A stretch of DNA of 64,000 nt, taken from an uncultured bacterium. Lineage in GTDB: Bacteria > Margulisbacteria > Marinamargulisbacteria > SXXA01. Below, one piece after another: positions 25,482-34,745 of this stretch; the first letter of the stretch is position 1, and each line of letters starts with the position of its first letter. The translations under genes were made by a program, and so were the position numbers. The stretch spans positions 83,390 through 147,389 of the forward strand of contig CAIPHK010000011.1 in assembly GCA_903864835.1 (NCBI GenBank). The letters are read 5' to 3'. The notes below the pieces were generated by a model. The model saw only the letters and a list, made by a program, of their open reading frames with translations, was not told the origin of the DNA and searched no databases.

Positions 25482-26284
25482 ATTTCAAATCCGCAGGCCT
25501 TCTCCTTTCGGCACTTATGGTCATTGGATCATCCGTAGTACATGCGGAATTTCTGACGGTATTGTCCGACAATCCGAATGCCAAAATTTACTTAAATGGC
25601 GAATTTATTGGGGACCGGTCAGTGGCCAATTATTCCATCACACCCGGTGAGTACCAAGTTAAGGTAACCGATACATCAGGAATTATTTATTCCAAACTGG
25701 TGACAATAGAAAAGGATAAAAACAAAACCGTCGTTGCGGACCGATTTATCGCCGAAGAAACCAATATTTCAGATCGATCCTCCCGACTGTCCGAAGGCGA
25801 CCGAATTCATAAAGCCAAAGGCACCTATGGAATTGGTATTGAGCTCGGCGTGATTCCCGGAGTTAATCTTCACTATTCGATTGATACCCATTGGGGCATT
25901 GATATGACCGGCTATATCTTCAAGTCTAACGGAAATAACCAATCTGGAATTGAAGGGCGACTGAACTACTCCTTGGTTAATACTGTCGTCAACAGCGCGC
26001 CAGCGTCCCTTTATTTGTCGGCAGGTTTGGGACGATCCGATTCAAATTCAGATAATAATACGATGGCCAGTGTCAGCATCGGTGTCGAATTTTCGACCCG
26101 CAGCGCCGTCTCCCATCCTAACGGGATTTATATCGGTAACGGGATTGATTATATGACCCGCTCACTATTTTCTATCGAGAATATGTACGCAAAAACGGAA
26201 ATCGGAATCGGCCAAATTAACTCAACCACGACCGGAGAGTATCTCGGGCTTGTGGGAAGGGTCGGACTCAGCTTATTTTTCTAG
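25478..26284 (+). CDS. secreted PEGA-domain protein with beta-barrel-like C-terminus
   Basis: A 268-residue envelope protein. It has a signal peptide (LLLSALMVIGSSVVHA) and then a PEGA-like domain (residues about 24-85; AKIYLNGEFIGDRSVANYSITPGEY reads as this small surface fold, shown here in part). After a linker, residues 110-268 show alternating hydrophobic strands and end in LSLFF with a terminal aromatic, as in small outer-membrane barrels. A GGAGG box 7 bases upstream sets the ATG, which overlaps the ThiS stop. The combination suggests a barrel presenting a PEGA domain in the periplasm. Function unknown. Confidence 0.7.
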   Translation: MNFKSAGLLLSALMVIGSSVVHAEFLTVLSDNPNAKIYLNGEFIGDRSVANYSITPGEYQVKVTDTSGIIYSKLVTIEKDKNKTVVADRFIAEETNISDRSSRLSEGDRIHKAKGTYGIGIELGVIPGVNLHYSIDTHWGIDMTGYIFKSNGNNQSGIEGRLNYSLVNTVVNSAPASLYLSAGLGRSDSNSDNNTMASVSIGVEFSTRSAVSHPNGIYIGNGIDYMTRSLFSIENMYAKTEIGIGQINSTTTGEYLGLVGRVGLSLFF

Positions 26285-26308
26285 GAGTACAAGGAATCAC
26301 CTGACCCA

Positions 26309-26986
26309 TCAAGAGGTAAACAAGCACCGCACCATGGGCACCTCAATCCGCTGGGCCATCGCTGCGATCATCGACCGATTATCCATCGTCACCAACGTGT
26401 CATCAGGGGTGAGGGAGGACACAACCACCCCCAACATCTCGATCCGCCGTCGATCGATCGCCTCCAGGGTGAGCGCGGTGGCGTTCAATGTCCCCAGCTG
26501 ATCGGTCGCTACAATAATCACGGGAAGCTGCCACATCGAAATCCAATCCAATAGGGTCGCTGACCGAGTCATCGGGACTAAGACCCCACCCGCACCTTCC
26601 ACCAGAACCGGGGCAACTGCCAGGGTAAAATTAGTTAACTCTTCCCAACACCGATTTGCGTCGATCTCCACGCCGGCAACCCGTGCAGCTAAATGGGGCG
26701 ATGCCGCCATCGGCAACCGATATACTGTCCGTTCTTTTGGCGTCATGGCGGCGGCATACCCGGAATCCACGCCACGGGCGATATTATCGTGTTTCAACGT
26801 GTCCAGAGGATCGACATCCAGACCAGTTTGAACCCATTTCATGGACATCGACGGAATCTCCCGCAACGACATTTCGCCCAAAAGCCGTCCGGTAACAACG
26901 GATTTCCCAACCCCAGTCCCGGTTCCTACCACCACAACCGCCGGATGTTCGACTATTCGGTCAATCAGATCATCTAACGACGACAT
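26309..26986 (-). CDS. bioD: dethiobiotin synthetase
   Basis: A 225-residue ATP-dependent carboxylase that closes the ureido ring of dethiobiotin in biotin synthesis. The P-loop is VVVGTGTGVGKSVV, the substrate lysine is in MSMKWVQTG (family: KP-x-x-TG), and LVEGAGGVLVPM is the BioD GAGG motif. I start at the ATG at 26986 (MSSLDDLIDR), which overlaps bioC by 13 bases. An upstream reading lies inside bioC. It is the last gene of the 16-gene run starting at gyrB. The usual KP-x-x-TG is KW-x-Q-TG here, a small departure. bioA, bioF and bioB are not in the window. Confidence 0.88.
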   Translation of the reverse strand: MSSLDDLIDRIVEHPAVVVVGTGTGVGKSVVTGRLLGEMSLREIPSMSMKWVQTGLDVDPLDTLKHDNIARGVDSGYAAAMTPKERTVYRLPMAASPHLAARVAGVEIDANRCWEELTNFTLAVAPVLVEGAGGVLVPMTRSATLLDWISMWQLPVIIVATDQLGTLNATALTLEAIDRRRIEMLGVVVSSLTPDDTLVTMDNRSMIAAMAQRIEVPMVRCLFTS

Positions 26987-27750
26987 ACGTAATAATGGAT
27001 TTGATAGGTCGCCCAAATATCCCGAACCCGTGTCCGATAGGCCGTCTCTATTTCTTTTAAGAGCCCCATCGTCCATACACTTCCAGGCAATCCGTCACCC
27101 CGCGTTCCGGTGTACTTGATACTCTTCAATAAGGCCATCAACGACGGAAAGGGCTGGCGAATAATTTCCTGCCGCGTCACCACTGCCCCAAACTCCGATT
27201 GCAGCACCGGCAGCAGGGTCTCCGGCTGCCAAAAATGCCCCGAGGCGAGAACGACTTCACGACCCATCACCGTCGAAATCGCATGGCGCAATTCCGAAAA
27301 AGTCTCGGGCCCAAATGCACTAAATGCCAGTTCCCCGCCCGACACGACCCGGGTCGCAATCATCGGTAACACTCCCGGCAAATCTTTGAGCCAATGAAGG
27401 GATGCGTTAGCGATCACGAGATCACAGGCCACATCGGGCAACTGCGTTTGGGCGTCGGCCACCACAAACTGAACATTGGGCACCAATACCCGGCGACTCG
27501 CCACCTCAATCATCGATTCTGACACATCCAATGCGATTACTTCGGCGTCGGGATAGGTCGCCCCCAATCGGGCGGTATGCCGACCGGTCCCACATCCGAT
27601 ATCCATGATCCGTCGGGGATTATTGACCGAGGTTGATTCCGCTAATTGAGAAAAAACGTAGGTTTGGACCTGCGCGTACTGGTCATAGGTCGACGCCGCC
27701 CCGGAAAACCCCGCCCGAATGGATTCCCCTGAAATACCCACGCTCGTCAC
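26974..27750 (-). CDS. bioC: malonyl-ACP O-methyltransferase
   Basis: A 258-residue SAM-dependent methyltransferase that masks malonyl-ACP as its methyl ester to start pimelate synthesis. The BioC hallmarks are the N-terminal FSGAASTYDQYAQVQ, the SAM loop MDIGCGTGRHTARL, VIANASLHWL, and later FSAFGPETFSELR and SIKYTGTRG. Those separate it from generic methyltransferases. It overlaps ddl by 4 bases and bioD by 13. With bioD it forms a biotin pair at the end of a cell-wall operon. Confidence 0.9.
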   Translation of the reverse strand: MTSVGISGESIRAGFSGAASTYDQYAQVQTYVFSQLAESTSVNNPRRIMDIGCGTGRHTARLGATYPDAEVIALDVSESMIEVASRRVLVPNVQFVVADAQTQLPDVACDLVIANASLHWLKDLPGVLPMIATRVVSGGELAFSAFGPETFSELRHAISTVMGREVVLASGHFWQPETLLPVLQSEFGAVVTRQEIIRQPFPSLMALLKSIKYTGTRGDGLPGSVWTMGLLKEIETAYRTRVRDIWATYQIHYYVCRR

Positions 27751-28655
27751 CCCTCGCGTTGGAGTGCGGACTTCAACATCCCCTCCACAACCTCATCAAA
27801 CGACAATCCCGCGCACCGCGCTTGGGCCGGTAAATCCGACAGATCCGTCATCCCTGGAATCGTATTGATTTCCAGAACCACAGGGCCTTTAGTGGGATCA
27901 ACAATCATGTCGGTCCGGGACATCCCCCGACACCCCAAGGCCTGATGCACCTTTAGCCCAAGGGCTTTCGCCGTCGCTGTCATTTCTTCCGACAATTCTG
28001 CAGGAAGAACAAATTCAGTTTTGCCGTCGGTATACTTTGCCTCGTAATCATAAAATCGATTTTTGGGGCGCAATTCGAGGATCGGCAACACAACGAGGGC
28101 CCCCGATTGTTCAATAACGCTCACCGTAATTTCTGTCCCAACAACCATTTCTTCCACCAAACATACCCCATATTTTGAAGTCGCGGCGTTTGCCACACGT
28201 TCAAACTGATCAAGTGTATCCACGATTTCCACACCCAAACTCGATCCTTCGCTCACCGGCTTTACAATGACCGGCAAGGCTAACGTCAGTTCCAGAGGAA
28301 CATCGGGTGAAATGACTTGAAATGCCGCCGTCGGGATTTGATGATGGACAAAGGCCCATTTCGAAATCAACTTATTCATTCCGATCACCGACGCTGTAAC
28401 CCCAGAACCGGTGTACGGAATATGAAGATGATCCAGCAATGCTTGAATGGTTCCGTCCTCACCTATCGGACCATGTAGGGCGATAAATGCCACATCGATC
28501 CCCATATCCAATAGGCTATCGACCGCAGGGTCAATTTCTTTGACGTCATACCCCTTACGGCGAAGCGCATCGGCAATATTACGACCCGACCTGAGGCTCA
28601 CCGCCCGTTCCCCCGAAAACCCACCACAAATTACACCTACAGTTATCGGTTTCAT
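27747..28655 (-). CDS. ddl: D-alanine-D-alanine ligase
   Basis: A 302-residue ATP-grasp enzyme that makes the D-Ala-D-Ala dipeptide of peptidoglycan. It shows VICGGFSGERAVSL, ALHGPIGEDGTIQALLD, the ATP-binding VKPVSEGSSLGV, and VLEINTIPGMT with the metal-binding Asn. The Tyr of the family's active site falls in the RFYDYEAKYTDG loop, which points to D-Ala instead of D-lactate. It overlaps murB and bioC by 4 bases each, so wall-precursor genes murC-murB-ddl are translated together. Confidence 0.95.
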   Translation of the reverse strand: MKPITVGVICGGFSGERAVSLRSGRNIADALRRKGYDVKEIDPAVDSLLDMGIDVAFIALHGPIGEDGTIQALLDHLHIPYTGSGVTASVIGMNKLISKWAFVHHQIPTAAFQVISPDVPLELTLALPVIVKPVSEGSSLGVEIVDTLDQFERVANAATSKYGVCLVEEMVVGTEITVSVIEQSGALVVLPILELRPKNRFYDYEAKYTDGKTEFVLPAELSEEMTATAKALGLKVHQALGCRGMSRTDMIVDPTKGPVVLEINTIPGMTDLSDLPAQARCAGLSFDEVVEGMLKSALQREG

Positions 28656-29593
28656 TTAAAAAGCTTGACCTCCAATTCCAGTTCAATATTGGCAATAGAT
28701 TGCACCGTCGCCTTTAATATTTCCAACACATCAATCGCATCCGAATACCTTGCGCCACCCGTATTGAGCAAAAAATTAGCATGCCGATCCGACAACTGAA
28801 TCGCCCCCCACTGACGCCCTTTTAAACCCGCTGATTCAAGAAGTTGCGCCGCAAACTGCCCGGGGGGATTTTTAAAAATACTCCCAAAGGTTTTGTCCCT
28901 TAAGGGCTGTTTTTCGATGCGGGTATGAATATTGGCTAACATCGCCGCACGAACAGTATCCGAATCGGACTCGGTTAACTCAAGTTCTGCCGCCACGACC
29001 ACCCATTTTTTTTGATGAAAAATACTACTCCGATAGGAAAACTGCGCCTCGTCACCGGTTAACCATCGAATCGCTCCGGTGTCATCGACAACTTGAATCC
29101 CTGTAACAAAGTCACTCATACTCCGACCCCAACAGCCAAAATTCATGGCCACCATTCCGCCCAACGACGCCGGAACGCCGGCAGCAAACTCAAGTCCCGA
29201 CAATCCTTGTTTAACGGCAAAATCCTGTAATCGATTCATCGGCATTCCCGCGCCCAATCGAACCCGAGTCCCATTGATTTCTGGATCTACCGCATCCGCC
29301 GAGATCCGAATGATTGCTGGCACCGTTGAATCTGGATTGATGAGTGAATTTGATCCCCGCCCTAAAATATAAAAATCATTCGGATCGACCGATCTAATAT
29401 AGTCACTCACCTCGTCAGGGAACTGAAAATCAATGACTGTTTTGACCGACCCAACGGTTTGAAATGTCGTTAACTGTGCAATTGGGACATCATGCCGTGT
29501 GAGAATCGGCGTCCCCCACAGGCCGCAACTCCTTCGGCGAGGATTTGAGTTGGGCCACAATCTCTTTGCCCACCGACGAAATATCGCCTGCAC
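28652..29593 (-). CDS. murB: UDP-N-acetylenolpyruvoylglucosamine reductase
   Basis: An FAD enzyme reducing UDP-enolpyruvyl-GlcNAc to UDP-MurNAc. It contains LTTFQTVGSVKT, the FAD motif ILGRGSNSLI, SGLEFAAGVPASLGGMVAMNFGCWG, YRSSIF with the catalytic region, GSIFKNPPG, and ESAGLKGRQWGAIQLSDRHANF. The start is uncertain. The GTG at 29593 gives 313 residues but puts the first 34 codons inside murC. No ATG, GTG or TTG lies between the murC stop and the conserved LTTF block. A CTG at 29519-29521 has an AAGGAG box 7 bases upstream and would give 289 residues. The coordinates here take the longest reading. Confidence 0.9.
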   Translation of the reverse strand: MQAIFRRWAKRLWPNSNPRRRSCGLWGTPILTRHDVPIAQLTTFQTVGSVKTVIDFQFPDEVSDYIRSVDPNDFYILGRGSNSLINPDSTVPAIIRISADAVDPEINGTRVRLGAGMPMNRLQDFAVKQGLSGLEFAAGVPASLGGMVAMNFGCWGRSMSDFVTGIQVVDDTGAIRWLTGDEAQFSYRSSIFHQKKWVVVAAELELTESDSDTVRAAMLANIHTRIEKQPLRDKTFGSIFKNPPGQFAAQLLESAGLKGRQWGAIQLSDRHANFLLNTGGARYSDAIDVLEILKATVQSIANIELELEVKLFK

Positions 29594-30923
29594 CCATTGT
29601 AATCACAACATCATCCGGCCGAAGTAAGGGAATCAATTTAGACGCCACCATGCTTTTATTCGCCACAAACATGACGTTATCGAAGCCATTGGCCTTCATT
29701 TTGTCCACAATCAGACGTCCCGACACCCCTCGAATTTTCTGTTCATTCGCTGAATAGACTTCGGTGATCACCACCAGACCCGCCGCCTCAAACGACGTCG
29801 GAAACACTTCGAGCAAGTCCCGAGTTCGGGTATACCGATGCGGCTGGAAAATACAAACAATCCGCCGATTAAGACTCCGCCGAGCGCCATCCAATGTCAC
29901 CCGAATTTCGGTGGGGTGATGGCCATAGTCATCGTAAACCGAGATCGAGTTCACTTCCCCAATAAGCTGAAACCGGCGCTTGGTTCCCGTAAAATTAAAT
30001 AGACTTTTCTTGATGGTATCGACGCTAATACCTTCATTCAACGCCACAACCGTGGCGGCCAATGCATTATAAATATTATGAACGCCATGCACCTTGAGGT
30101 AGACTTCTCCCGCTGACTTTCCGTCAATCATGAGGGTGTAATGGGCCCCTTCCGGCGAAAACTGAAGATCCACAGCGCGAACCGAAGCATCCGTTTGGAT
30201 TCCAAAATAGCGACTCTTACTCCGATCAAACTGAGTAGCAATATCCACCAACGCCGGTTCATCCGCGTTGATGACCATGTATCCCCCACGATCAACCACT
30301 CCGGCCATAAACTTATGAAAATGCGCGATTACATTTTCCCAGGTTTTATAATAATCCATATGCTCAGGCTCAAGATTATTAAATACTCCAATCGAGGGCG
30401 ACAAATGCAAAAATGACCCATCGCTTTCGTCGGATTCCGCCACAAAATAATCTAGGCCGCCCAGCATTGCGTTGGAGCCGTAGTCATTCAAATCAGCGCC
30501 GATCAAAAACGTGGGTTTTTTGCCACCAAATTCCAGAATCCGCGTAATCATCGACGATGTTGTCGTCTTACCGTGGGTGCCACACACTGAAATTCTGTGA
30601 GAAAATTCGTCCATCAACAACCCCAGCATTTGAGCGCGGTGAAGTATAGGTAGTTTTTCAGCCACCGCAAATGCGTATTCGGGATTGTCATGTGAAATTG
30701 CCGTCGATACCACCACGACATCCGCAAGACGCAGATTGGCCTCAGTATGCCCGTAGTAAATAGTCGCACCAAAATCTTTGAGGCGGATCGTACTAATCGA
30801 TTCCTTGAGATCCGATCCTGATACTTTGTATTCCATTTCGAGCAATATACGGGCGATCGCGCTCATCCCGCCGCCCCCGATTCCGATAAAATGAATCCGT
30901 TTGTTTTTACTTAGTGAAATCAT
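29490..30923 (-). CDS. murC: UDP-N-acetylmuramate-L-alanine ligase
   Basis: A 477-residue Mur ligase adding L-Ala to UDP-MurNAc. The N-terminal Rossmann loop is IHFIGIGGGGMSAIARIL, the ATP loop is SVCGTHGKTTTSSMI, and ESDESDGSF, NNLEPEHMDYY, VYDDYGHHPTEI and FQPHRYTRT are MurC signatures. It overlaps the upstream barrel gene by 17 bases and runs into murB. It forms the wall-precursor part of the 16-gene run. The length is normal. Confidence 0.97.
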   Translation of the reverse strand: MISLSKNKRIHFIGIGGGGMSAIARILLEMEYKVSGSDLKESISTIRLKDFGATIYYGHTEANLRLADVVVVSTAISHDNPEYAFAVAEKLPILHRAQMLGLLMDEFSHRISVCGTHGKTTTSSMITRILEFGGKKPTFLIGADLNDYGSNAMLGGLDYFVAESDESDGSFLHLSPSIGVFNNLEPEHMDYYKTWENVIAHFHKFMAGVVDRGGYMVINADEPALVDIATQFDRSKSRYFGIQTDASVRAVDLQFSPEGAHYTLMIDGKSAGEVYLKVHGVHNIYNALAATVVALNEGISVDTIKKSLFNFTGTKRRFQLIGEVNSISVYDDYGHHPTEIRVTLDGARRSLNRRIVCIFQPHRYTRTRDLLEVFPTSFEAAGLVVITEVYSANEQKIRGVSGRLIVDKMKANGFDNVMFVANKSMVASKLIPLLRPDDVVITMGAGDISSVGKEIVAQLKSSPKELRPVGDADSHTA

Positions 30924-31788
30924 CGATATTTATTGCAACTCCTATCATCTCTTGACTCGCACCAAGAACCGAATCCGCATATCCTGTATGGATATACTGT
31001 AACGCATAATCCCCCAATTTAAGAATCGTCCCCAGCGAATACCGTTCCGACGCTCCGGTGATCACCGCCCCCGTCAAGCTCAATTCATGACTCACCGGCA
31101 AAACCCCTGCCACCCGAAATGACCCATCATTTAGAACGCCCACTATCGTGGCAAATGAGGGCCGGTATTCCAGCCCAACCGACGGGGCACCAGTACTCGA
31201 CTCTTCCACATTCCCCCACTCAAAATGGCTCTGAAGCGCGCGTCGCCAATAGCCACTCACCCATACATCCCCCCCCAGCAGATAGCGCATCCCAAGGCCC
31301 AGTCCCAATTGGGTTGCGGTGCTGGCATCAATCGTTTTTGAAATCGCATCAACATTCATCCCAACATGGAACTCAGGGCTAATTTCAGTCGCTGCCGTTA
31401 GTGAGAATTGCTGAATAAGATCCCCAAAATTCCCGGCTTCTTCGACCCGGGACGTCGTAGAATTTCGGGCCGTCCGAACCAAATCATCAGATCCATACCG
31501 GGAATAGCCCGCACCTACCGCAATATCGGTCCACTTCAACCGAACCCCCACCGATGATTGGGCAACCCCCAATCCATCTTGGGACCCATCCACCCGCATA
31601 ATTGTTCGCGACAATCCCGTTAAGAGTTGCGCTGGATTTTGAAAAATACCTGCAATCGATTCGGTTTCCCAAGTATCCGGAACAATCGCTCCGCGTTCAG
31701 GAATAAAGACCGGGACCGCCGCAGATAGAGTCGTTATTCCCCAAAATAGCCCCCCAACAACGGCAGCCTTAAAGTGGACGAACGTCAT
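30907..31788 (-). CDS. PorV-like outer-membrane beta-barrel protein
   Basis: A 293-residue secreted protein. The ATG at 31788 gives a signal peptide (FKAAVVGGLFWGITTLSAA), with GGTGGGG just upstream. The mature sequence begins with AGIFQNPAQLLTG, the 'NPA' turn of the PorV/FadL-like (UPF0164) barrels. It then alternates strands with periplasmic turns, for example VGVRLKWTDIAVGAGYSRYG and YALQYIHTGYADSVLG. It probably sits in the outer membrane. It overlaps batE-like and murC genes on either side. Role unknown; PorV-type proteins elsewhere help transport or anchor surface proteins. Confidence 0.65.
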   Translation of the reverse strand: MTFVHFKAAVVGGLFWGITTLSAAVPVFIPERGAIVPDTWETESIAGIFQNPAQLLTGLSRTIMRVDGSQDGLGVAQSSVGVRLKWTDIAVGAGYSRYGSDDLVRTARNSTTSRVEEAGNFGDLIQQFSLTAATEISPEFHVGMNVDAISKTIDASTATQLGLGLGMRYLLGGDVWVSGYWRRALQSHFEWGNVEESSTGAPSVGLEYRPSFATIVGVLNDGSFRVAGVLPVSHELSLTGAVITGASERYSLGTILKLGDYALQYIHTGYADSVLGASQEMIGVAINIDDFTK

Positions 31789-32500
31789 CAACCGTACCCC
31801 ACCCCATGATTCCATCCGGCAATTCAAGTTGAACCCATCCCACTCTAAAATCAGGGAGCCTCACTACCGTCCCCGCAGGAACATCGGTAATGCTGGGGGC
31901 TGCCATATCTGGAGAAATCCTTAATTTAAGCGCCGAACCCACCACTACACCGCGAGGCGTCAACACATCCCACACCCGAATCGCAATAGGAATCGTGAGG
32001 ATACTCCACACCAGCACTCCGACCCGGAGGGTCCGGGATGACACCTGACGTACCCCCCACCCCAGAGCCAACACCGACAAGAGTGTCGTCAGCCCCATCC
32101 ATCCCCATGCGGCCTCCATTGGAGTAACCCATCTCGTCAACTCCACCACCGCGTCCAAAATGGGAGTTGCAGACGGAACCCCATGGACCCGTTGATGCGC
32201 CGCTTTCAAGTTGGCACGAATTGCCCGATCTCGCGGACTCAACGCCATTGCTTTTTCTAAATTCCATACGGAGAAGCCCAGCCGCCCTTCCGACAAGTAG
32301 AGGGTCCCTAAGTCATATTTTATATCGACATTGGACGGATCGGATTCCGCAGCCTCCTCCATCAGCGGAATGACGGTTGCGCCACGATGGTGCTTCACGG
32401 CATTGGTCACAACGTCCCACTCTCGCCCAGCGGTTTTCGGAACCGCCCCGATCGCCACAGAAATCCCAATAAGTATCCACAGCATCATCCAAATTCGCAT
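31769..32500 (-). CDS. BatE-like TPR and SH3 protein
   Basis: A 243-residue membrane protein from the ATG at 32500. There is a signal or anchor (WMMLWILIGISVAIGAV), two to three TPR repeats (residues about 45-105; IKYDLGTLYLSEGRLGFSVWNLEKA) and two membrane helices (about 130-175). A C-terminal SH3b-type domain follows (ALKLRISPDMAAPSITDVPAGTVVRL, then WVQLELPDGIMGWG). That order is the one of BatE in Bat operons. Its ATG shares one base with the batD stop (TAATG), implying termination-reinitiation. Function in aerotolerance was proposed for Bat proteins but remains vague. Confidence 0.8.
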   Translation of the reverse strand: MRIWMMLWILIGISVAIGAVPKTAGREWDVVTNAVKHHRGATVIPLMEEAAESDPSNVDIKYDLGTLYLSEGRLGFSVWNLEKAMALSPRDRAIRANLKAAHQRVHGVPSATPILDAVVELTRWVTPMEAAWGWMGLTTLLSVLALGWGVRQVSSRTLRVGVLVWSILTIPIAIRVWDVLTPRGVVVGSALKLRISPDMAAPSITDVPAGTVVRLPDFRVGWVQLELPDGIMGWGTVDDVRPL

Positions 32501-34173
32501 TATTCTGACCTCCCCAACCACCGAATCGCTTCTATCAAACGGGTCGATTGCAGAATAAAATTACGCATCGTCCCAATATTATCAGTGGTCGGCGAAAAGG
32601 CTAACGATTCGGCAACCGAACGCCACTTGAGTGCGGCCAGCGTAATGGCCTCTTCCACCCCAGACCCTCGCAATACTGCCTCAAACGCTGACGCATCTAA
32701 TCCCTCAACCGATTGACGCAACTTCGCCGACAAACACGTGTGAACACTATGATAAATCACTAAAGCCACATCGGGCGCCAACGGATTCCGAGACAACAGA
32801 TCCAATTGCTTCAGACATCGGTCCGTCGCCAACGACCATTCAACATCTGCCCGATGGGTCTCGATATACCACCCACGGAGTCGAATGCCACCCCCCGTCA
32901 TCATCAGCCCGATATTCAGGAGTACCATCCCCCAAAATAAAGGCCCTAACCCGGATTCCACGGGTACCGACCGAACAAAAAACGGGCGAAGCGGCCGGAC
33001 CGACGACTGACTCGATTTGTCCAATGCCGCAGTGGCCGAATCCCCCGGTTTTACTTTCAGATGGATGGGCCCCGTTGACAACGTCAAATAGCCTCGCTTT
33101 TTGGGGGAATATACAACCAACGTGATCGGCTCAAGCGTTACCTCACCCGACACCTGAGGCACGACCGCATAGTCAATCGATCGTGCCACGACTACGTCAT
33201 GAACCAATCGATTGCTCGCAGTTCCCCGCGTCCACTTCACAGACGTTGTGGCAGGGATACCCATCTCGGACACCGACTCCAAATTCCCCGCTCCGGTCAC
33301 CCGAATTTTAAGGGTGATTGGGGCGTATTGAGTTCCCGACAATTGGGTCTTTTCAAGCGCGATTGAAAAATCACCAACCGCGCCCATAAACCCAGGGGGT
33401 TTGGGCTCGGGCAACGGTACCACTTCCACGCTCACGGGAGGGGCCTCTGAGGTGACCAGCGGCGACGACGGTGGATTCAATCGATAGATAACAGCCGCAT
33501 CTGAGATGGATACCGACCCCGGTTCCGTCGCATACAGTGTCCGTCGAACAACCTCGGTCACATAATAAACTTTCCCATGAACAGTTGCTTTTTTTATTGC
33601 CGAATTAACCGGAACGATGGTTTGAAAAAATCCCTGAAACACCGGCAACCGCAGAGTGGGCTTTTCCTTAAATGCAAATTGTCTATAAACCATTAAGCGA
33701 TATTGAATCGCTTCACCCACACTGACTTTTGTCGATGAAATTTCGGATCGGACAAATAGGTCGGTGGCCGTATCCTCAACCGCCGCCGGAGATCCTTTAA
33801 TTTCGATTGTTACCGGATTTGAGTGGTAGGTCTTATTTTTGTACGCGACCACAATCGGCTTCAATTTCGCCGTCCCTGCACGTACCGCCGTTAAATGCAT
33901 GATTCGGGTTCGGGTAATTTGTAACGCCCCATTTACCGGCTTATACGACGTTTCTTCGGTACTTTGCCCTTGTTTAAAATAATTTAATTCCGGTAACTGT
34001 AACGGTGGGATCCCCTGCAAATCGGGACCTGACACTACTATCCGCAGTTCGACTGGGTCGCCAACACCGACCGTCGAAGGCCGCGCAGACACCTGGATCT
34101 GAAGATCTGTGGCGGCCATCACCCCCCCACAGAGACCGCTCAATATTAGGCCAGCCATCAGCCATCGTTTCAT
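32500..34173 (-). CDS. batD: BatD-like oxygen-tolerance protein
   Basis: A 557-residue membrane protein. It starts with a signal peptide (LMAGLILSGLCGGVMA) and then several immunoglobulin-like beta-sandwich domains. The first has LQIQVSARPSTVGVGDPVELRIVVSG, the typical BatD opening, and EISSTKVSVGEAIQYRLMVYR is the next domain. A membrane helix near residue 415 (GPLFWGMVLLNIGLMMTG) and a helical cytoplasmic tail follow. I start at the ATG at 34173, not the TTG two codons earlier; it shares one base with the upstream stop. BatD works with the von Willebrand proteins BatA and BatB, encoded just upstream. Confidence 0.9.
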   Translation of the reverse strand: MKRWLMAGLILSGLCGGVMAATDLQIQVSARPSTVGVGDPVELRIVVSGPDLQGIPPLQLPELNYFKQGQSTEETSYKPVNGALQITRTRIMHLTAVRAGTAKLKPIVVAYKNKTYHSNPVTIEIKGSPAAVEDTATDLFVRSEISSTKVSVGEAIQYRLMVYRQFAFKEKPTLRLPVFQGFFQTIVPVNSAIKKATVHGKVYYVTEVVRRTLYATEPGSVSISDAAVIYRLNPPSSPLVTSEAPPVSVEVVPLPEPKPPGFMGAVGDFSIALEKTQLSGTQYAPITLKIRVTGAGNLESVSEMGIPATTSVKWTRGTASNRLVHDVVVARSIDYAVVPQVSGEVTLEPITLVVYSPKKRGYLTLSTGPIHLKVKPGDSATAALDKSSQSSVRPLRPFFVRSVPVESGLGPLFWGMVLLNIGLMMTGGGIRLRGWYIETHRADVEWSLATDRCLKQLDLLSRNPLAPDVALVIYHSVHTCLSAKLRQSVEGLDASAFEAVLRGSGVEEAITLAALKWRSVAESLAFSPTTDNIGTMRNFILQSTRLIEAIRWLGRSE

Positions 34174-34745
34174 TACCAATCCCTTTCCACATTACGAGGC
34201 GGAGTCGGCGGAGTCTGTTTTCGCTGATGACGGGACTCCCGTTCCATCTGGTCCATCGCGTTCAACATCGGACTCGGTGGCGGCGGATTCTCTGGCGGCG
34301 TCGGCGGATTTTTTTCTTGCATCCGACGTTGCGCCAACTCCAAATTATGTTTAGCTTGAACATCCCTCGGGTTGCGCGACAAGGTCTTGCGATACCAAGA
34401 GGCCGCCTCGGGATAACGCCCCGCTTGAAATGCCGAATTGCCTTGGTTATACCAGACGTTTGGCACCTCCGATTGGGGAGACCGCTTCCCAATCTGGTCA
34501 TAAAGCACGCCTGCTTTTGCGTACTCCCCTTTGTGATACAGGGCATCGGCAAGCGATCGCATTAACACCACGTTGTCGGGGTCATTTGCTAACATTTGCG
34601 TAAACAGCCGGACGGCCTTGTCCCAACGGCCATGTTCCTCAGCCCGACGGGCATTGGTATAGGTCCAATATTGGGGCAAAGACGTCGCAGAAATATAGCT
34701 AATTCCCACCATCCAAAGGACAAACACTCCAAGCCAACGAATCAT
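34173..34745 (-). CDS. batC: BatC-like TPR protein
   Basis: A 190-residue protein starting at 34745. It has a short hydrophobic N-terminus (WLGVFVLWMVGISYISA), TPR repeats over about residues 30-140 (for example VWYNQGNSAFQAGRYPEAAS and DVQAKHNLELAQRRM) and a basic, proline-rich tail (NPPTPPENPPPPSP). In other Bat operons the TPR gene BatC lies between batB and batD, as here. Both ends share one base with the neighbours (TAATG). Confidence 0.8.
   Translation of the reverse strand: MIRWLGVFVLWMVGISYISATSLPQYWTYTNARRAEEHGRWDKAVRLFTQMLANDPDNVVLMRSLADALYHKGEYAKAGVLYDQIGKRSPQSEVPNVWYNQGNSAFQAGRYPEAASWYRKTLSRNPRDVQAKHNLELAQRRMQEKNPPTPPENPPPPSPMLNAMDQMERESRHQRKQTPPTPPRNVERDW

Noticed and set aside
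34005..34565. A 186-codon plus-strand open frame opposite batD and the TPR gene
   Set aside because: Antisense shadow with arginine/proline-rich translation and no start signals.
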